This document shows positions 41,665-50,981 of a DNA stretch of 64,000 bases, piece by piece; position 1 is the first letter of the stretch, and the number at the start of each line of letters is the position of its first letter. The DNA is from Parasphingopyxis sp. CP4 (GTDB lineage Bacteria > Pseudomonadota > Alphaproteobacteria > Sphingomonadales > Sphingomonadaceae), in assembly GCF_013378055.1 (NCBI RefSeq), contig NZ_CP051130.1:372001-436000 (forward strand). The letters run 5' to 3'. The notes beneath the pieces were generated by a model. That model did no database searches and was not told the origin of the DNA. It saw only the letters and a list, made by a program, of their open reading frames with translations. The translations under genes were made by a program, and so were the position numbers.

Positions 41665-42490
41665 TCTGAGCCCTGCGCCCTGGGCGGGTGAGGAGCTTTT
41701 CGTTCTTGCCGGTCCATGCGCCATAGAATCCCGCGAATTTGCGCTCGAGACGGCAGAACAGTTGCGCGATATATTCGCTGCGGCCGGTGTCGGCCTGATT
41801 TACAAATCATCGTTTGACAAGGCGAACCGGACTTCGGCGTCCAGCTTTCGTGGGGTGGGCCTGGAGGCCGGTCTGGATATCCTCGCGGAAGTCCGCGAAC
41901 GGGTCGGGATTCCAGTGATCACCGATGTTCATGAAGCAGCGCAAGTCGCTCCCGTGGCAGAGGTTGTGGACATGCTGCAGACGCCCGCCTTTTTGTGTCG
42001 CCAATCGGATTTCATCGCTGCTGTCGCTGTTGCCGGGAAGCCGGTCAACATAAAAAAGGGCCAGTTTCTCGCGCCCTGGGATATGGCAAAAGTCATTGAA
42101 AAGGCGCGTATTGCTGCCGATGAAGCAGGCGTTTCGTCAGACTTCTTCGTCTGCGAACGTGGCACATCATTTGGCTACGGAAACCTTGTTGTCGACATGC
42201 GCGGCCTGACGATCATGCGCGAAACGAGCGGGTGTCCGGTGATCTTCGACGCAACCCATTCGGTCCAACTGCCCGGCGCACAGGGCGGTAGCAGTGGCGG
42301 AGAGCGACAACATGCGCCGGCACTGGCGCGGGCTGCAGTGGCAACCGGTGCTGTATCCGGCGTGTTCATGGAAACCCATCCTGATCCCGATAATGCCCCG
42401 TGCGACGGACCCAACATGCTGCCATTCGAATGGCTGCCCGATCTGCTTGCCGAGCTGAAGGCAATTTCCGCCATTTCCCGCGCTGGATGA
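41657..42490 (+). CDS. kdsA: 3-deoxy-8-phosphooctulonate synthase
   Basis: A 277-residue TIM-barrel enzyme condensing arabinose 5-phosphate with phosphoenolpyruvate to Kdo-8-phosphate. Diagnostic runs are [77 protein letters not shown], and [20 protein letters not shown]. The catalytic metal-type cysteine is at AGPC-like position in the first motif. It lies in the kdsD-kdsA-kdsB operon. Confidence 0.96.
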   Translation: MTDLSPAPWAGEELFVLAGPCAIESREFALETAEQLRDIFAAAGVGLIYKSSFDKANRTSASSFRGVGLEAGLDILAEVRERVGIPVITDVHEAAQVAPVAEVVDMLQTPAFLCRQSDFIAAVAVAGKPVNIKKGQFLAPWDMAKVIEKARIAADEAGVSSDFFVCERGTSFGYGNLVVDMRGLTIMRETSGCPVIFDATHSVQLPGAQGGSSGGERQHAPALARAAVATGAVSGVFMETHPDPDNAPCDGPNMLPFEWLPDLLAELKAISAISRAG

Positions 42491-42500
42491 CGCGCGGCCG

Positions 42501-43232
42501 ATGAAGATCGTTGCCATCATTCCAACCCGCTGGGGTTCGACTCGGTTTCCCGGCAAGGCGCTGGCGATGATTGCCGGGCGGCCGATGATCCATCGGGTAT
42601 GGGATCGCGCAGCCGCTGCAACCGAAGTGGATTCGGTGATCGTGGCAACCGATGACGAACGTATCGCGGACGCCGTTCAAAGCTTCGGCGGAACTGTCGA
42701 GATGACCCGGGACGATCACCAAAGCGGCAGTGATCGGATTGCTGAGGTAGCCGAACGGATAGATGCCGATGCGATCATCAATGTCCAGGGCGATGAGCCG
42801 CTGGTCCGGGCGTCTGACCTTGATCACCTCGCCCAGCTGATGCGGTCTGATGGAAGTGTAAAGGTCGCAAGCTTGTGCCACGCGATCTCGGCTGAGGAGG
42901 CTGCGAACCCCAATCGGGTGAAAGTCGTGCGGGATGCACAGGGCAATGCGCTCTATTTCTCGCGGGCTCAGATTCCCTATCCCCGGCATGGTGAGACGGC
43001 TCGCTATTTCCAGCATGCGGGAATCTATGCCTATCGCCGCGAGATGCTGTTGGCATTTGCGGACCTGCCGATCCCCGACGAGGAACGTAGTGAGGCTCTC
43101 GAGCAACTGCGCTATCTCGCGGCCGATATCGATATCCGGATGATCGAGACCGAGCCCAGCGGGCCGGGCGTCGATACGCCCGAAGATGTCGCGATTGTCG
43201 AGGCGCTGCTGAAGGAACAGGAAGCCGGATAG
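42501..43232 (+). CDS. kdsB: 3-deoxy-manno-octulosonate cytidylyltransferase (CMP-Kdo synthetase)
   Basis: A 243-residue nucleotidyltransferase: IIPTRWGSTRFPGKALAMIAGRPMI at the N-terminus (CTP site), ATDDERI, NVQGDEPL (metal-binding Asp), YFSRAQIPYPR and GIYAYRREML. It activates Kdo as CMP-Kdo, used both for lipid A core and for the capsule primer made by KpsS/KpsC. It is third of the Kdo operon, 10 bases after kdsA. A separate kds set for LPS may exist elsewhere in the genome. Confidence 0.96.
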   Translation: MKIVAIIPTRWGSTRFPGKALAMIAGRPMIHRVWDRAAAATEVDSVIVATDDERIADAVQSFGGTVEMTRDDHQSGSDRIAEVAERIDADAIINVQGDEPLVRASDLDHLAQLMRSDGSVKVASLCHAISAEEAANPNRVKVVRDAQGNALYFSRAQIPYPRHGETARYFQHAGIYAYRREMLLAFADLPIPDEERSEALEQLRYLAADIDIRMIETEPSGPGVDTPEDVAIVEALLKEQEAG

Positions 43233-43326
43233 TCGGGTGAGCCCAGCATTCGCCGTCATGGGGTGCGAAATCGCCGGAAATCAGTATTATGGGCCGTGTA
43301 TCTGCGACCAAGCAAGGGGACTCAGC

Positions 43327-43878
43327 ATGCGTATCGCCACACTCGCCATGATCTGCACGCCGATGATGATTGTCGGTGGTTGCACGCCTGCGCCTCAAGA
43401 ACCGGCTTATGCGCCGCCACCGCCAGCCGATATTGCCCAGGCCGTGTTGCGTGATGCCTCCGGAAACGAAGTGGGCGATGCGCTGCTCACTCAGCTTGAT
43501 CAAGGGATCCGGGTCGTGATCCGCGTTGTGGGACTATCGCCCGGGGTGAAGGCGGCCCATCTCCACATGACAGGACGGTGCGACGCACCAGATTTCAGGT
43601 CGGCCGGCGGCCATTGGAATCCTGAAGGCCGCGAACATGGACGCGACAATCCGGCCGGCCAGCATATGGGCGATATGCCGAACCTGATTGTGGGGCAGGG
43701 TGGTCGCGGCCTGCTTGAAGTGACCATTACCGGCGGTTGGATTGATGGGAGTGATCGTGCCTTGCTCGACGCTGATGGTGCCGCCGTGATGATCCATGCC
43801 GGGCCCGACGATTACCGCAGTGACCCGACCGGCAATGCCGGCGGGCGTATCGCCTGCGGTGTCATTACGCCTGGCTAG
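43327..43878 (+). CDS. sodC: Cu/Zn superoxide dismutase, lipoprotein form
   Basis: The protein has 183 residues from the ATG at 43327. An N-terminal signal ends in the lipobox IVGG-C19. The Cu/Zn SOD fold is complete: VVGLSPGVKAAHLH with the first two copper histidines, GRCDAPDFRSAGGHWNP with the bridging histidine and the disulfide cysteine, EHGRDNPAGQHMGDMPN for zinc, and AVMIHAGPDDY with the last copper histidine, ending GGRIACGVI. It removes periplasmic superoxide. Its stop overlaps the stop of the convergent MFS gene. Confidence 0.9.
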   Translation: MRIATLAMICTPMMIVGGCTPAPQEPAYAPPPPADIAQAVLRDASGNEVGDALLTQLDQGIRVVIRVVGLSPGVKAAHLHMTGRCDAPDFRSAGGHWNPEGREHGRDNPAGQHMGDMPNLIVGQGGRGLLEVTITGGWIDGSDRALLDADGAAVMIHAGPDDYRSDPTGNAGGRIACGVITPG

Positions 43879-45479
43879 ATATCTTCACCGGCGGCCCGGG
43901 CGCGTTCGATGACCGTCCGTTCCGCCTCCGGCACCGTGCGATAGGCGATAAGCAACATCGCCATCCCGATTGGTACCGCAATCAACAGGCTCAACACGCC
44001 GGTCGAGAGGCTCTCGCTGACCGCAGATACCTGCCCGGCCATATAAGGGCCAAGCGCCAGCCCGACGAGAGTTGTCGACAGGAAGAAGGTGGCCGTCGCG
44101 GTTCCCCGCATGCGCGGCAGGACGAGATCCTGGGTTGTCGCGGCAGCCGCACCAAGCGCGGAGCTTGCAACAAAAGACATCAGGAAAACCAGGACATAGA
44201 AAGCGAACGGGCTTTGCGTGGTGAAGGCAAAGGCGAGCGGGATGGCCGGAACCGCCAGGCCGAACATCACGACGAGAATGCGACCCGCCGGGTTACGTTG
44301 GCGCAGCCAATCGGCCATGCGGCCGCCCATGATTACACCGAGAAAGCCTGCGACTGCACCCGGGCCCCCGATCCACCAACCGGCAAGGGCCGGGGCTTCG
44401 CCGAGGACGCGGATCGCATAAGGCGCAGACCAGAAGGACGCCGCATAGGACATGAAGGCGACCATGCCATAGCCCAGGATGGTGGTCAGAAACGCCGGCG
44501 TGCCCCAGATCAGCTTGAATGTCGGCTCATCGCGTTTCTTGAGGGTGCTGGCCCAGGAGTAGATCGCATAATAGCCGATCCCGACCGCGACCCATTGCTG
44601 GGTGTTTCCGGTCAGCGTTGCCATGCCCCACGCACCCAGGCCAATGACAGTCAATCCGGCGAGGTTGACCATCAAGGTGCGGCTGCCGCCACGGATCGCC
44701 GCGATCAGCGTGAATGGCGGGATGACGGCGAATAGCTCACGCACGAAACCGCGGAACGGATCTTTCGGTGGCGGGGTAACAATACCCTCGCTCTGGCCGC
44801 GGATCGGCTCACGCAGCGTCAGGACGATGAGCGCCAGTAACAGTCCAGGCAGGCCGACGGCGATAAAGGCAGCCTGCCAGCCAGCGAGGCCGAGCGGTGC
44901 ATCGACCGGATAGGCGGCGTTCCAGCGTTCGACGATTGCGCCGCCAATCAGCAGCGATACGCCGCCGCCAATGTAGAGGCCGGATGAATAGATGGCGAGC
45001 GCGGTCGCGCGCATCTTCTTCGGAAACCAGTCCGAAATCAGCGAATAGGCGGCCGGGCTGGCGGTCGCCTCACCAACGCCGACACCGATCCGGGCGACGC
45101 TCAAGGTTGTGAAGTTTTTGGCAAAACCCGACAGCGCCGTCATCGCGGACCAGAGCGCAAGGCCAGCCGACATCAGGCGAACGCGGTGCCAGCTATCGGC
45201 GAGTTTCCCGAGCGGGATGCCGAACAGCGCGTAGAAGACGCCGAATGCGGTACCGTAAAGGAAGCCAAGCTGGTCATCGGTTAGGCCAAGATCGGCTTTG
45301 ATATCTTCAGCGAGGATCGACAGGATGTTCCGGTCGATAAAGTTCAGAATGTAGAGGATGACGAGGATTGAAAGGACATACCAGGCATAGCCGCTGGCTT
45401 TCTGCTCCTCTTCGACCGGATCGGTTGCAGCTGGAGCAGTGGCTTCGGCGCTCTCGCGCCCGTCAACACTATCTGTCAT
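43875..45479 (-). CDS. MFS transporter (spinster-like)
   Basis: A 534-residue carrier with about 12 transmembrane helices. The first helix block (ILYILNFIDRNILSILAEDIKADLGLTDDQLGFLYG) and GIPLGKLADSWHRVR are typical of the spinster/sugar-phosphate branch of the major facilitator superfamily that is abundant in sphingomonads. A charged N-terminus of about 30 residues precedes it. The substrate cannot be predicted. It is divergent from the LMW phosphatase. Confidence 0.86.
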   Translation of the reverse strand: MTDSVDGRESAEATAPAATDPVEEEQKASGYAWYVLSILVILYILNFIDRNILSILAEDIKADLGLTDDQLGFLYGTAFGVFYALFGIPLGKLADSWHRVRLMSAGLALWSAMTALSGFAKNFTTLSVARIGVGVGEATASPAAYSLISDWFPKKMRATALAIYSSGLYIGGGVSLLIGGAIVERWNAAYPVDAPLGLAGWQAAFIAVGLPGLLLALIVLTLREPIRGQSEGIVTPPPKDPFRGFVRELFAVIPPFTLIAAIRGGSRTLMVNLAGLTVIGLGAWGMATLTGNTQQWVAVGIGYYAIYSWASTLKKRDEPTFKLIWGTPAFLTTILGYGMVAFMSYAASFWSAPYAIRVLGEAPALAGWWIGGPGAVAGFLGVIMGGRMADWLRQRNPAGRILVVMFGLAVPAIPLAFAFTTQSPFAFYVLVFLMSFVASSALGAAAATTQDLVLPRMRGTATATFFLSTTLVGLALGPYMAGQVSAVSESLSTGVLSLLIAVPIGMAMLLIAYRTVPEAERTVIERARAAGEDI

Positions 45480-45561
45480 TCAGGAACCCTACTCTCTAAC
45501 TTTTCTTTTGGTGTACCAGCGTCAGCGCCATTGGCAAAAACTTTATAAGGCATCGATTACA

Positions 45562-46026
45562 ATGACCCATTCCATCCTGTTCGTTTGCCTCGGCAATATC
45601 TGTCGCTCGCCCATGGCTGAGGGCGCCATGCGCGCAGCAGCCGAGGCGCGCGGAATTGATATCCATATCGATTCCGCCGGAACCGGCAGCTGGCATATCG
45701 GCGATCCACCGGACAGCCGGGCCCAAGCCGCTGCGCGCGCCAATGGGGTGGAGATTTCGGGCCAGCAGGCGCGGCAGATCAGCGCTTCGGACTTTGATCA
45801 CTTTCATCACATATTGGCGATGGATGGTTCGGTGCTGGGTGATTTGGCGCTGATACAACGACCGCAATCCCCAGCCGCGCTGTCCCTGTTTCTGGATCAT
45901 CTGCCGGGCCGGGAAGGGCAGGATGTTGCCGATCCCTATTATGGCGGCGATGATGGCTTTCAAACGGTCTGGGATGACGTCGCCGCGGGCGCAGAGGCGT
46001 TGCTGGACCTGATAACGGCGCGCTGA
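45562..46026 (+). CDS. Low-molecular-weight protein tyrosine phosphatase
   Basis: The protein has 154 residues from the ATG at 45562. The P-loop C9-LGNIC-R15-S near the N-terminus (CX5R) and the general acid Asp in DPYYGGDDGF mark a LMW-PTP. Such enzymes often act on tyrosine kinases of polysaccharide synthesis, but no BY-kinase lies in the nearby capsule locus, and the ABC-type pathway does not need one. It sits 1 base before the convergent thpR gene's stop. Confidence 0.93.
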   Translation: MTHSILFVCLGNICRSPMAEGAMRAAAEARGIDIHIDSAGTGSWHIGDPPDSRAQAAARANGVEISGQQARQISASDFDHFHHILAMDGSVLGDLALIQRPQSPAALSLFLDHLPGREGQDVADPYYGGDDGFQTVWDDVAAGAEALLDLITAR

Positions 46027-46027
46027 G

Positions 46028-46561
46028 CTAATCCAGCCAATAGCGGGCGAGGCTTTCATAGCGTGCGCCTTTGCTGCCGAGACGGCTCTCGATCAGGTCG
46101 AAATGATCGACGGGGAAGGCGGGGCCAGTAAGCGCTGCATGGTCGGCGAGAAAGTCATCTGTCGGTCCGGTACTGCTATTGAGCCGCGCCAGGGTGATGT
46201 GCGGCAGAAAGCCGCGATGCTCGGGTTCGAGTCCCAGCCGCTGGAGGCCATTCTCGATCTTGTGCTGGAGGCGGGTCAGTGGTTCCGACATGGCAATCCC
46301 TGCCCACAGTGCCGACCGTCGGCCGTTGCGTTCGAACATCCCGACGCTCTCCAGGGCGATTTCGAACTTCGGAAAGCGGATCGATTCCAGCATCATGCCG
46401 ATATCCTCGGCGCGATTGTGATCGACTTCGCCGATGAAACGCAGGGTCAGGTGGAGTTGGCTGTCATCTTGCCAACGCGCGCTTCTGACGCCGGTCATCA
46501 GCAGCAAAAGCTGCTCCCGAACCGGCTTGGGTGGGCGGATTGCGACAAAAAGCCTCATCAT
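46028..46561 (-). CDS. thpR: RNA 2',3'-cyclic phosphodiesterase (LigT/ThpR)
   Basis: The protein has 177 residues from the ATG pair at 46561 (MMRLFVAIRPPKP); a TTG four codons upstream is less likely. The two HxTx motifs of the 2H phosphoesterases are present: HLTLRFIG (about 40) and HITLARL (about 122). It hydrolyses 2',3'-cyclic phosphates and ligates tRNA halves in vitro. It is transcribed alone and is convergent with the PTP gene. Confidence 0.9.
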   Translation of the reverse strand: MMRLFVAIRPPKPVREQLLLLMTGVRSARWQDDSQLHLTLRFIGEVDHNRAEDIGMMLESIRFPKFEIALESVGMFERNGRRSALWAGIAMSEPLTRLQHKIENGLQRLGLEPEHRGFLPHITLARLNSSTGPTDDFLADHAALTGPAFPVDHFDLIESRLGSKGARYESLARYWLD

Positions 46562-46689
46562 ATTCTCTGGCAATAGACGTTTTCTATCCTGATGTTAGCG
46601 CCGATTTGCCTTGAAAACCCGGCCCTAATGACCGATATTAGCAGAAAATCGGCGGAGTTCTGCCGATTGATGCGAGGAGAATTGTTCAA

Positions 46690-47442
46690 ATGGCTAATTG
46701 GTCCGATCCGAAAGCCGGTCTGCAGGGCGAAGCCCGCGCTGGACTGGATACCGGAGCCCGCGACGTCGCATATGACGCCGGCCTGCGGTCCTACATGCTC
46801 AAAGTCTATAATTACATGGCTTCGGGTATTCTGCTTACGGGTATCGTTGCGATGCTCTTTGCGCGGGGTGGTGCAGAATCACCCGCCGCGACAATCATCA
46901 TGTCAGGCGGCCTGCTGAGCTGGGTGATCATCCTCTCGCCGCTGGCCTTCATCCTGGTGATGAGCTTCGGCATGCACCGCATGTCGACGGGCGCTTTACA
47001 GGTCTGTTTCTGGGCCTTTGCGACCGTGATGGGGCTGTCTCTATCGACGATCTTCCTGCGCTATACAGGAACCTCGATCGCACAGACTTTCTTTGCGACC
47101 TCGGCAGCATTCGTCAGCCTTAGCTTGTGGGGTTACACCACGAAGAAGGATCTGAGCGGCTGGGGCACGTTCCTGATTATGGGCGTTGTCGGCCTGCTGG
47201 TTGCGATGGTGATCAACATCTTCCTGCAATCCCAGGCGATGACCTATGTCATCAGCGGCATCGGTGTTCTCGTCTTCGCTGGCCTCACCGCCTATGACAC
47301 GCAGAAGATCAAGTCGATGTACCAATATGTCGCCGGCACGGACATGATGGGCAAGACGGTCATCATGGGTGCCCTCAACCTCTATCTCGACTTCATCAAC
47401 ATGTTCCTGTTCCTGCTCAACTTCATGGGCGGCCGCGAATAG
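46690..47442 (+). CDS. Bax inhibitor-1/YccA family membrane protein
   Basis: A 250-residue protein with seven transmembrane helices from about residue 42. The family motifs SPLAFILVMSFGMHRMSTGALQVCFW, SLSLWGYTTKKDLSGWGTFLIMG and the C-terminal GLTAYDTQKIKSMYQYV..LNLYLDFINMFLFLL are present, with the final Asp residues of the proposed pH-dependent calcium channel. In bacteria it is linked to membrane protein quality control and calcium leak. The gene has a GAGGAGAA SD and is followed by a rho-independent terminator. Confidence 0.94.
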   Translation: MANWSDPKAGLQGEARAGLDTGARDVAYDAGLRSYMLKVYNYMASGILLTGIVAMLFARGGAESPAATIIMSGGLLSWVIILSPLAFILVMSFGMHRMSTGALQVCFWAFATVMGLSLSTIFLRYTGTSIAQTFFATSAAFVSLSLWGYTTKKDLSGWGTFLIMGVVGLLVAMVINIFLQSQAMTYVISGIGVLVFAGLTAYDTQKIKSMYQYVAGTDMMGKTVIMGALNLYLDFINMFLFLLNFMGGRE

Positions 47443-47464
47443 CAGCGGATGAAATCGCACGAAT

Positions 47465-47502
47465 AAAGGCTCGGCAGAGAGATCTGCCGGGCCTTTTTCT
47501 TT
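47465..47502 (+). terminator. Rho-independent terminator after the BI-1 gene
   Basis: AAAGGCTCGGCAGA and TCTGCCGGGCCTTTTT pair around a short loop (one mismatch), followed by CTTTTTT. It lies about 20 bases after the stop and, read on the other strand, also serves the convergent gene's 3' end. Confidence 0.88.
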
Positions 47503-47514
47503 TTTCGGCGCAGG

Positions 47515-48387
47515 CTAGAAGGTGAAGGACAGACCCGCTGATCCGGACTTCGCCTCGCCAAAGCGCAAGCCTGCGGTCCGCGATACGAAAAAGTCGAGGA
47601 ATATGGTGTCAGAGAGGCTGAAGCTGGCGCTCGCTCCATATTCGAACCAGCCATCGCCATCGCCCGCTCCGTCAATTGGCCGCGATGCGCTGGTGGCCGA
47701 CCCAGCGGCACCTATGCGCGTGGTCGACGCAGCGTTCGAGGTCGCCACAAAGGCCGAATAGAGGCCGAGGCTGTGCTGATATTGCTCACCCAGCGCATAT
47801 TGGAGCGTGGCTCCGCCCGAACCGGTTACCCCGGATTGTTCGACTTCGCGTGCAAAAAGCTGGTTCACCGGGCCCTGGATCGCCTGGGCGGTATCGATTT
47901 CACTATAGTCGAGAGAGGCAAAGGGTGAGATGAACCAGCGGCCACCGAGCGGTTGCTGATAGGTGATGGCGATGCCGGTGCCCCAGCTGCTGCCATCGGC
48001 TTCGAATTGCACCACAGCGCCATTTTGCGTGGCTATATCGATGGTGTCGAAATCGCGGTCACCGAGCGACACATAGCTATCGATACTCAGGGAATCGCTT
48101 GAGTAGCCAAAGCCAAGGACGGCTTGGCGCGTCGTGGCGGGGATCGTGTCTCCAACTATCGGGGCCGGACCATCATATCCGACCAATGACCCACCCAGGC
48201 TGACGTAGAGATCGCCCAGATCGCGGCGCAATACTGTCGAGATATAGGGCTGTTCCTGGTCCCCGCTAAAGCTGGTTATACCGCCGGAAACGTCCAGCCG
48301 CCACTTTGGAGAGCTATCCTCCTGCGCATAGGCAGAATGAGGAATGATACATAAAAACAACGCGGTGCACGATGCTGTGAGGCGCAT
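47515..48387 (-). CDS. Outer-membrane beta-barrel protein, unknown function
   Basis: The protein has 290 residues from the ATG at 48387 (AAGGGCTGG SD); an ATG at 48414 gives nine more. Signal peptide 1-23 ends SAYA-QED. The rest alternates polar and apolar residues (WRLDVSGGITSFSG, YVSLGGSLVGYDG, GWFEYGASASFSLSD) and ends KSGSAGLSFTF with a terminal Phe, the usual signal for BAM insertion. It may be a small autotransporter-like or porin barrel. No family name can be given. Confidence 0.7.
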   Translation of the reverse strand: MRLTASCTALFLCIIPHSAYAQEDSSPKWRLDVSGGITSFSGDQEQPYISTVLRRDLGDLYVSLGGSLVGYDGPAPIVGDTIPATTRQAVLGFGYSSDSLSIDSYVSLGDRDFDTIDIATQNGAVVQFEADGSSWGTGIAITYQQPLGGRWFISPFASLDYSEIDTAQAIQGPVNQLFAREVEQSGVTGSGGATLQYALGEQYQHSLGLYSAFVATSNAASTTRIGAAGSATSASRPIDGAGDGDGWFEYGASASFSLSDTIFLDFFVSRTAGLRFGEAKSGSAGLSFTF

Positions 48388-48503
48388 AAATCCAGCCCTT
48401 TTTGGTTCCGACATGCTGCATTAACGTGATTCAGGCTAAAAACCTTCGCGCTGAACGAAGGAATTCTGGTGCTCGTGCGTTGAAGGGGGGAAGACGAGGC
48501 ACA

Positions 48504-49136
48504 GTGTTTGAACAAGACCAAAGCCGAATGACGCCGGCGTCCCAGCCGGTGAGCACAGCTTCTGGCGAAGCTGACCAAGCCGATCGGGCGTTGATGGCGC
48601 GTGTTCGGGATGGCGATGCTGTGGCCTTTGGTGCGCTCGTTGAGAGACATACGCCGCTCATCTATCGCGTCGCATATAGATTGCTGGGTGACGGCCATGA
48701 GGCCGAGGATATCGTGCAAGAAACCTTCACCCGTCTTTGGACGAATGCCCCGCAATGGCAGCCGAGCGGCGGCGGCCTTGGTGCCTGGCTCCGCCGGGTC
48801 GGAATGAACCTGTGCTTCGATCGCTTGCGTAAACGCAAGCGGATTGCACCCGAAGAACCACCCGAAACGGCGGATGACGAGCCGGGCGCCGATGCGCAGC
48901 TGGTATCGGATGAAATCGGGTCGGTCGTCGATAGCTGCCTGCGGGAACTGCCCGAGCGTCAGGCCGCTGCGCTGGTGTTGAGTTATTTTGAAGGATTGCC
49001 GAATGCAGAATCGGCCAAGATTTTGGAACTGAATGTGAAGGCCATGGAATCCCTTTTGGTAAGAGCGCGCAAGAAGATGCGGGTGTTGCTGGAGGGGCGG
49101 GGAGTTCTGGCGTCCGATGTGGAGCAACTGACATGA
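48504..49136 (+). CDS. ECF-type RNA polymerase sigma factor
   Basis: The protein has 210 residues from the GTG at 48504 (GAGG SD); ATG 48528 is an alternative. Sigma-2 (ALMARVRDGDAVAFGALVERHTPLIYRVAYRLLGDGHEAEDIVQETFTRLW) and sigma-4 (LRELPERQAAALVLSYFEGLPNAESAKILELNVKAMESLLVRARKKMRVLL) domains are complete. The ATGA overlap with the next gene, encoding an N-terminal soluble then single-pass membrane protein, is the normal sigma/anti-sigma layout. Confidence 0.92.
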   Translation: MFEQDQSRMTPASQPVSTASGEADQADRALMARVRDGDAVAFGALVERHTPLIYRVAYRLLGDGHEAEDIVQETFTRLWTNAPQWQPSGGGLGAWLRRVGMNLCFDRLRKRKRIAPEEPPETADDEPGADAQLVSDEIGSVVDSCLRELPERQAAALVLSYFEGLPNAESAKILELNVKAMESLLVRARKKMRVLLEGRGVLASDVEQLT

Positions 49137-50254
49137 CCGCCGAACCACAGATGATAGACCCGGCCCTGGATCGGGCTCTTTCTGCCTCGCGCGATCCTGT
49201 CGTGCCGGCGGGTCTCACAACGCGCATTGCCGCGCAGGCCGTGGCCCAGCCGCAACGCAAGATCAGCGGACCATTTCAGGCATGGCGGACGCGTCGGACG
49301 AACAAATCGCGTCGCACGCGCCGTCCGGTCGTTTTCGGTGTCATTGGCGGCGGGCTGATGGCGGCAAGCGCCGTTGCCGCGGCATGGGTCAGCGATGGCA
49401 CGTTCGAGATTGCTCGCATTACAAAGCCCGTGGTTGAGCTGTTCACGCCAGCGGCGCCGCAAGAAACAGCAGCCGCACCGGCGGCTCCAGTAACGCCGCG
49501 GCCTGCGTCCATCGCGGTAGACGGCGCTCCGGGCGCCGATGCACCGCGCGAGCGCGCGACATGGATTGACCGTCCCTTTGTCCGCGCCGGGTTGATCCGT
49601 CAGCGTATCGAGCGCATCCGGACACGCCGCGCGCTGGCCGGGGTTACGCCGGTCGTAAACCGGCCGCTTGAACGGCGTATCATTCGGCGGTCATTGAGCC
49701 AGCCCGGTCGCAGGCTGACCGAGACCCAGCGCGCACGCATCCGCGAGCGGATCCAGGCCATGCCGCCCGAACAGCGCCAGCAGCGCATCGAAGAGATACG
49801 TCAACGGCGCGCCGTTACACCGCCGGCGGCACGCGAGCGGGCGATCGAGGCCCGCCGGGCACGGATTCAGCAACGCATGCGGGAACGCGGCGCCAATCCG
49901 CCGCCGCCAGCGTTACAATCGACAAACAGGCCGCCGGCTCGGCCGATGGCTGCTCCGCCGGTGGATGCGCCACCAACAGCGACGCCTGTAGCCATTGAAG
50001 GCCCTGTGCCGGACGCACCTGTCACTCGCAGATCGATAACGATTGAGGATAGCGGACCGGGCCCGGAACCTATGCAGATGCCAGAGGCCCGCCCAAATAT
50101 GTCGGCGGCAGATACGCCAGCGACCGCCGCTGCCCGCCGCGCAGCAATTCAGGCGCGAATTCAGGCTGCACGTGCCGCCCAGCGCGCACGCGCGGCTGGA
50201 CGCAATCCGCCGCAAAGACCCCCCAGGCCGCGGATTCCGCGCCCCAGGCGATAG
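49133..50254 (+). CDS. Probable membrane anti-sigma factor with Arg/Pro-rich periplasmic region
   Basis: A 373-residue protein. Residues 1-60 are cytoplasmic and basic (PALDRALSASRDPVVPAGL, then RTRRTNKSRRTRRP), followed by one transmembrane helix at ~66-85. The rest is extremely rich in Arg, Ala, Pro and Gln: (E)TQRARIRERIQAMPPEQRQQRIEEIRQRR and RMRERGANPPPPA. The helical E-x-R-x-R-I-x-x-x-P-x-E-Q-R pattern recalls periplasmic LTXXQ/CpxP or metal-sensor proteins. No zinc anti-sigma (HxxxCxxC) motif is present. The role as anti-sigma rests on position. Confidence 0.65.
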   Translation: MTAEPQMIDPALDRALSASRDPVVPAGLTTRIAAQAVAQPQRKISGPFQAWRTRRTNKSRRTRRPVVFGVIGGGLMAASAVAAAWVSDGTFEIARITKPVVELFTPAAPQETAAAPAAPVTPRPASIAVDGAPGADAPRERATWIDRPFVRAGLIRQRIERIRTRRALAGVTPVVNRPLERRIIRRSLSQPGRRLTETQRARIRERIQAMPPEQRQQRIEEIRQRRAVTPPAARERAIEARRARIQQRMRERGANPPPPALQSTNRPPARPMAAPPVDAPPTATPVAIEGPVPDAPVTRRSITIEDSGPGPEPMQMPEARPNMSAADTPATAAARRAAIQARIQAARAAQRARAAGRNPPQRPPRPRIPRPRR

Positions 50255-50336
50255 CCGCGAAGGGAATCTCCTCGTCCCGCGTTAGGGTGGATGAGACAGC
50301 AAGAAACGCTGTCGCGTATCCAGTAGGGAGAGTAAA

Positions 50337-50900
50337 ATGAAACCCAATTTTTGGACTACCGCTGCAATCGCATTGCTGTTGCCCGGGCCGGCTTTGGCCG
50401 AGGCGCAGACGCGGACCATCACCATCGATACTCCGCGTGTCGAAGGCGAGCGCGTCGTTACCCGCGACCGCGATGCCGGTCTGCGGACCGTCGATTCAAC
50501 GCTGACCCGCAAGGAAGATGGCGCGGTTGCTACAGCCTATCGGGAAACCCAGCGCACGGACACGGGCGCGACAATCAGCGGCACCCGCACCCGCTTCAAT
50601 GGCGATACGCGGTCCTATGAGGGCGAACGCGTGCGCACCGAGAACGGCTATCGCACGAGCGGTTCCGGCACGGGCTTCAACGGCAATAGCTATACCTATG
50701 ATGCCCGCGGGCGGCGCACGCCGAACGGTTTCGATCGCCAGCAACGTGTCCGCAACAGTGATGGTGATGTGGTGGCCGGTCGCAATGTCCGCGTCCGCCA
50801 GAATGGAAATACCCGGACACGTCGTGTGGTCGCAGGAAATGCAGATGGTGCGCGCCGGGTGACAACCACGCGTCGCACCGTCAATCGTCGGCGGCGCTAA
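50337..50900 (+). CDS. Secreted Arg/Asn/Gly-rich protein, unknown function
   Basis: A 187-residue protein. Signal peptide 1-22 (MKPNFWTTAAIALLLPGPALA) is followed by a low-complexity but ordered sequence. Short units such as G-T-R-T-R-F-N-G-D and G-S-G-T-G-F-N-G-N, Y-T-Y-D-A-R-G-R-R, and a strongly basic tail (RRVTTTRRTVNRRRR) are seen. The repeats of G-x-x-x-F-N-G-x-x-x-x-Y suggest a beta-helix or YD-like structure. It lies 80 bases after the sigma operon and may belong to the same regulon. No family is recognised. Confidence 0.7.
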   Translation: MKPNFWTTAAIALLLPGPALAEAQTRTITIDTPRVEGERVVTRDRDAGLRTVDSTLTRKEDGAVATAYRETQRTDTGATISGTRTRFNGDTRSYEGERVRTENGYRTSGSGTGFNGNSYTYDARGRRTPNGFDRQQRVRNSDGDVVAGRNVRVRQNGNTRTRRVVAGNADGARRVTTTRRTVNRRRR

Positions 50901-50981
50901 TCGGCGAGCCTCAAATCAACCCAGACCCTGTGCAGGGGTGCGTCCTTTAGTGTTCCGACGTGCAACCCGACCCTGCGACCC

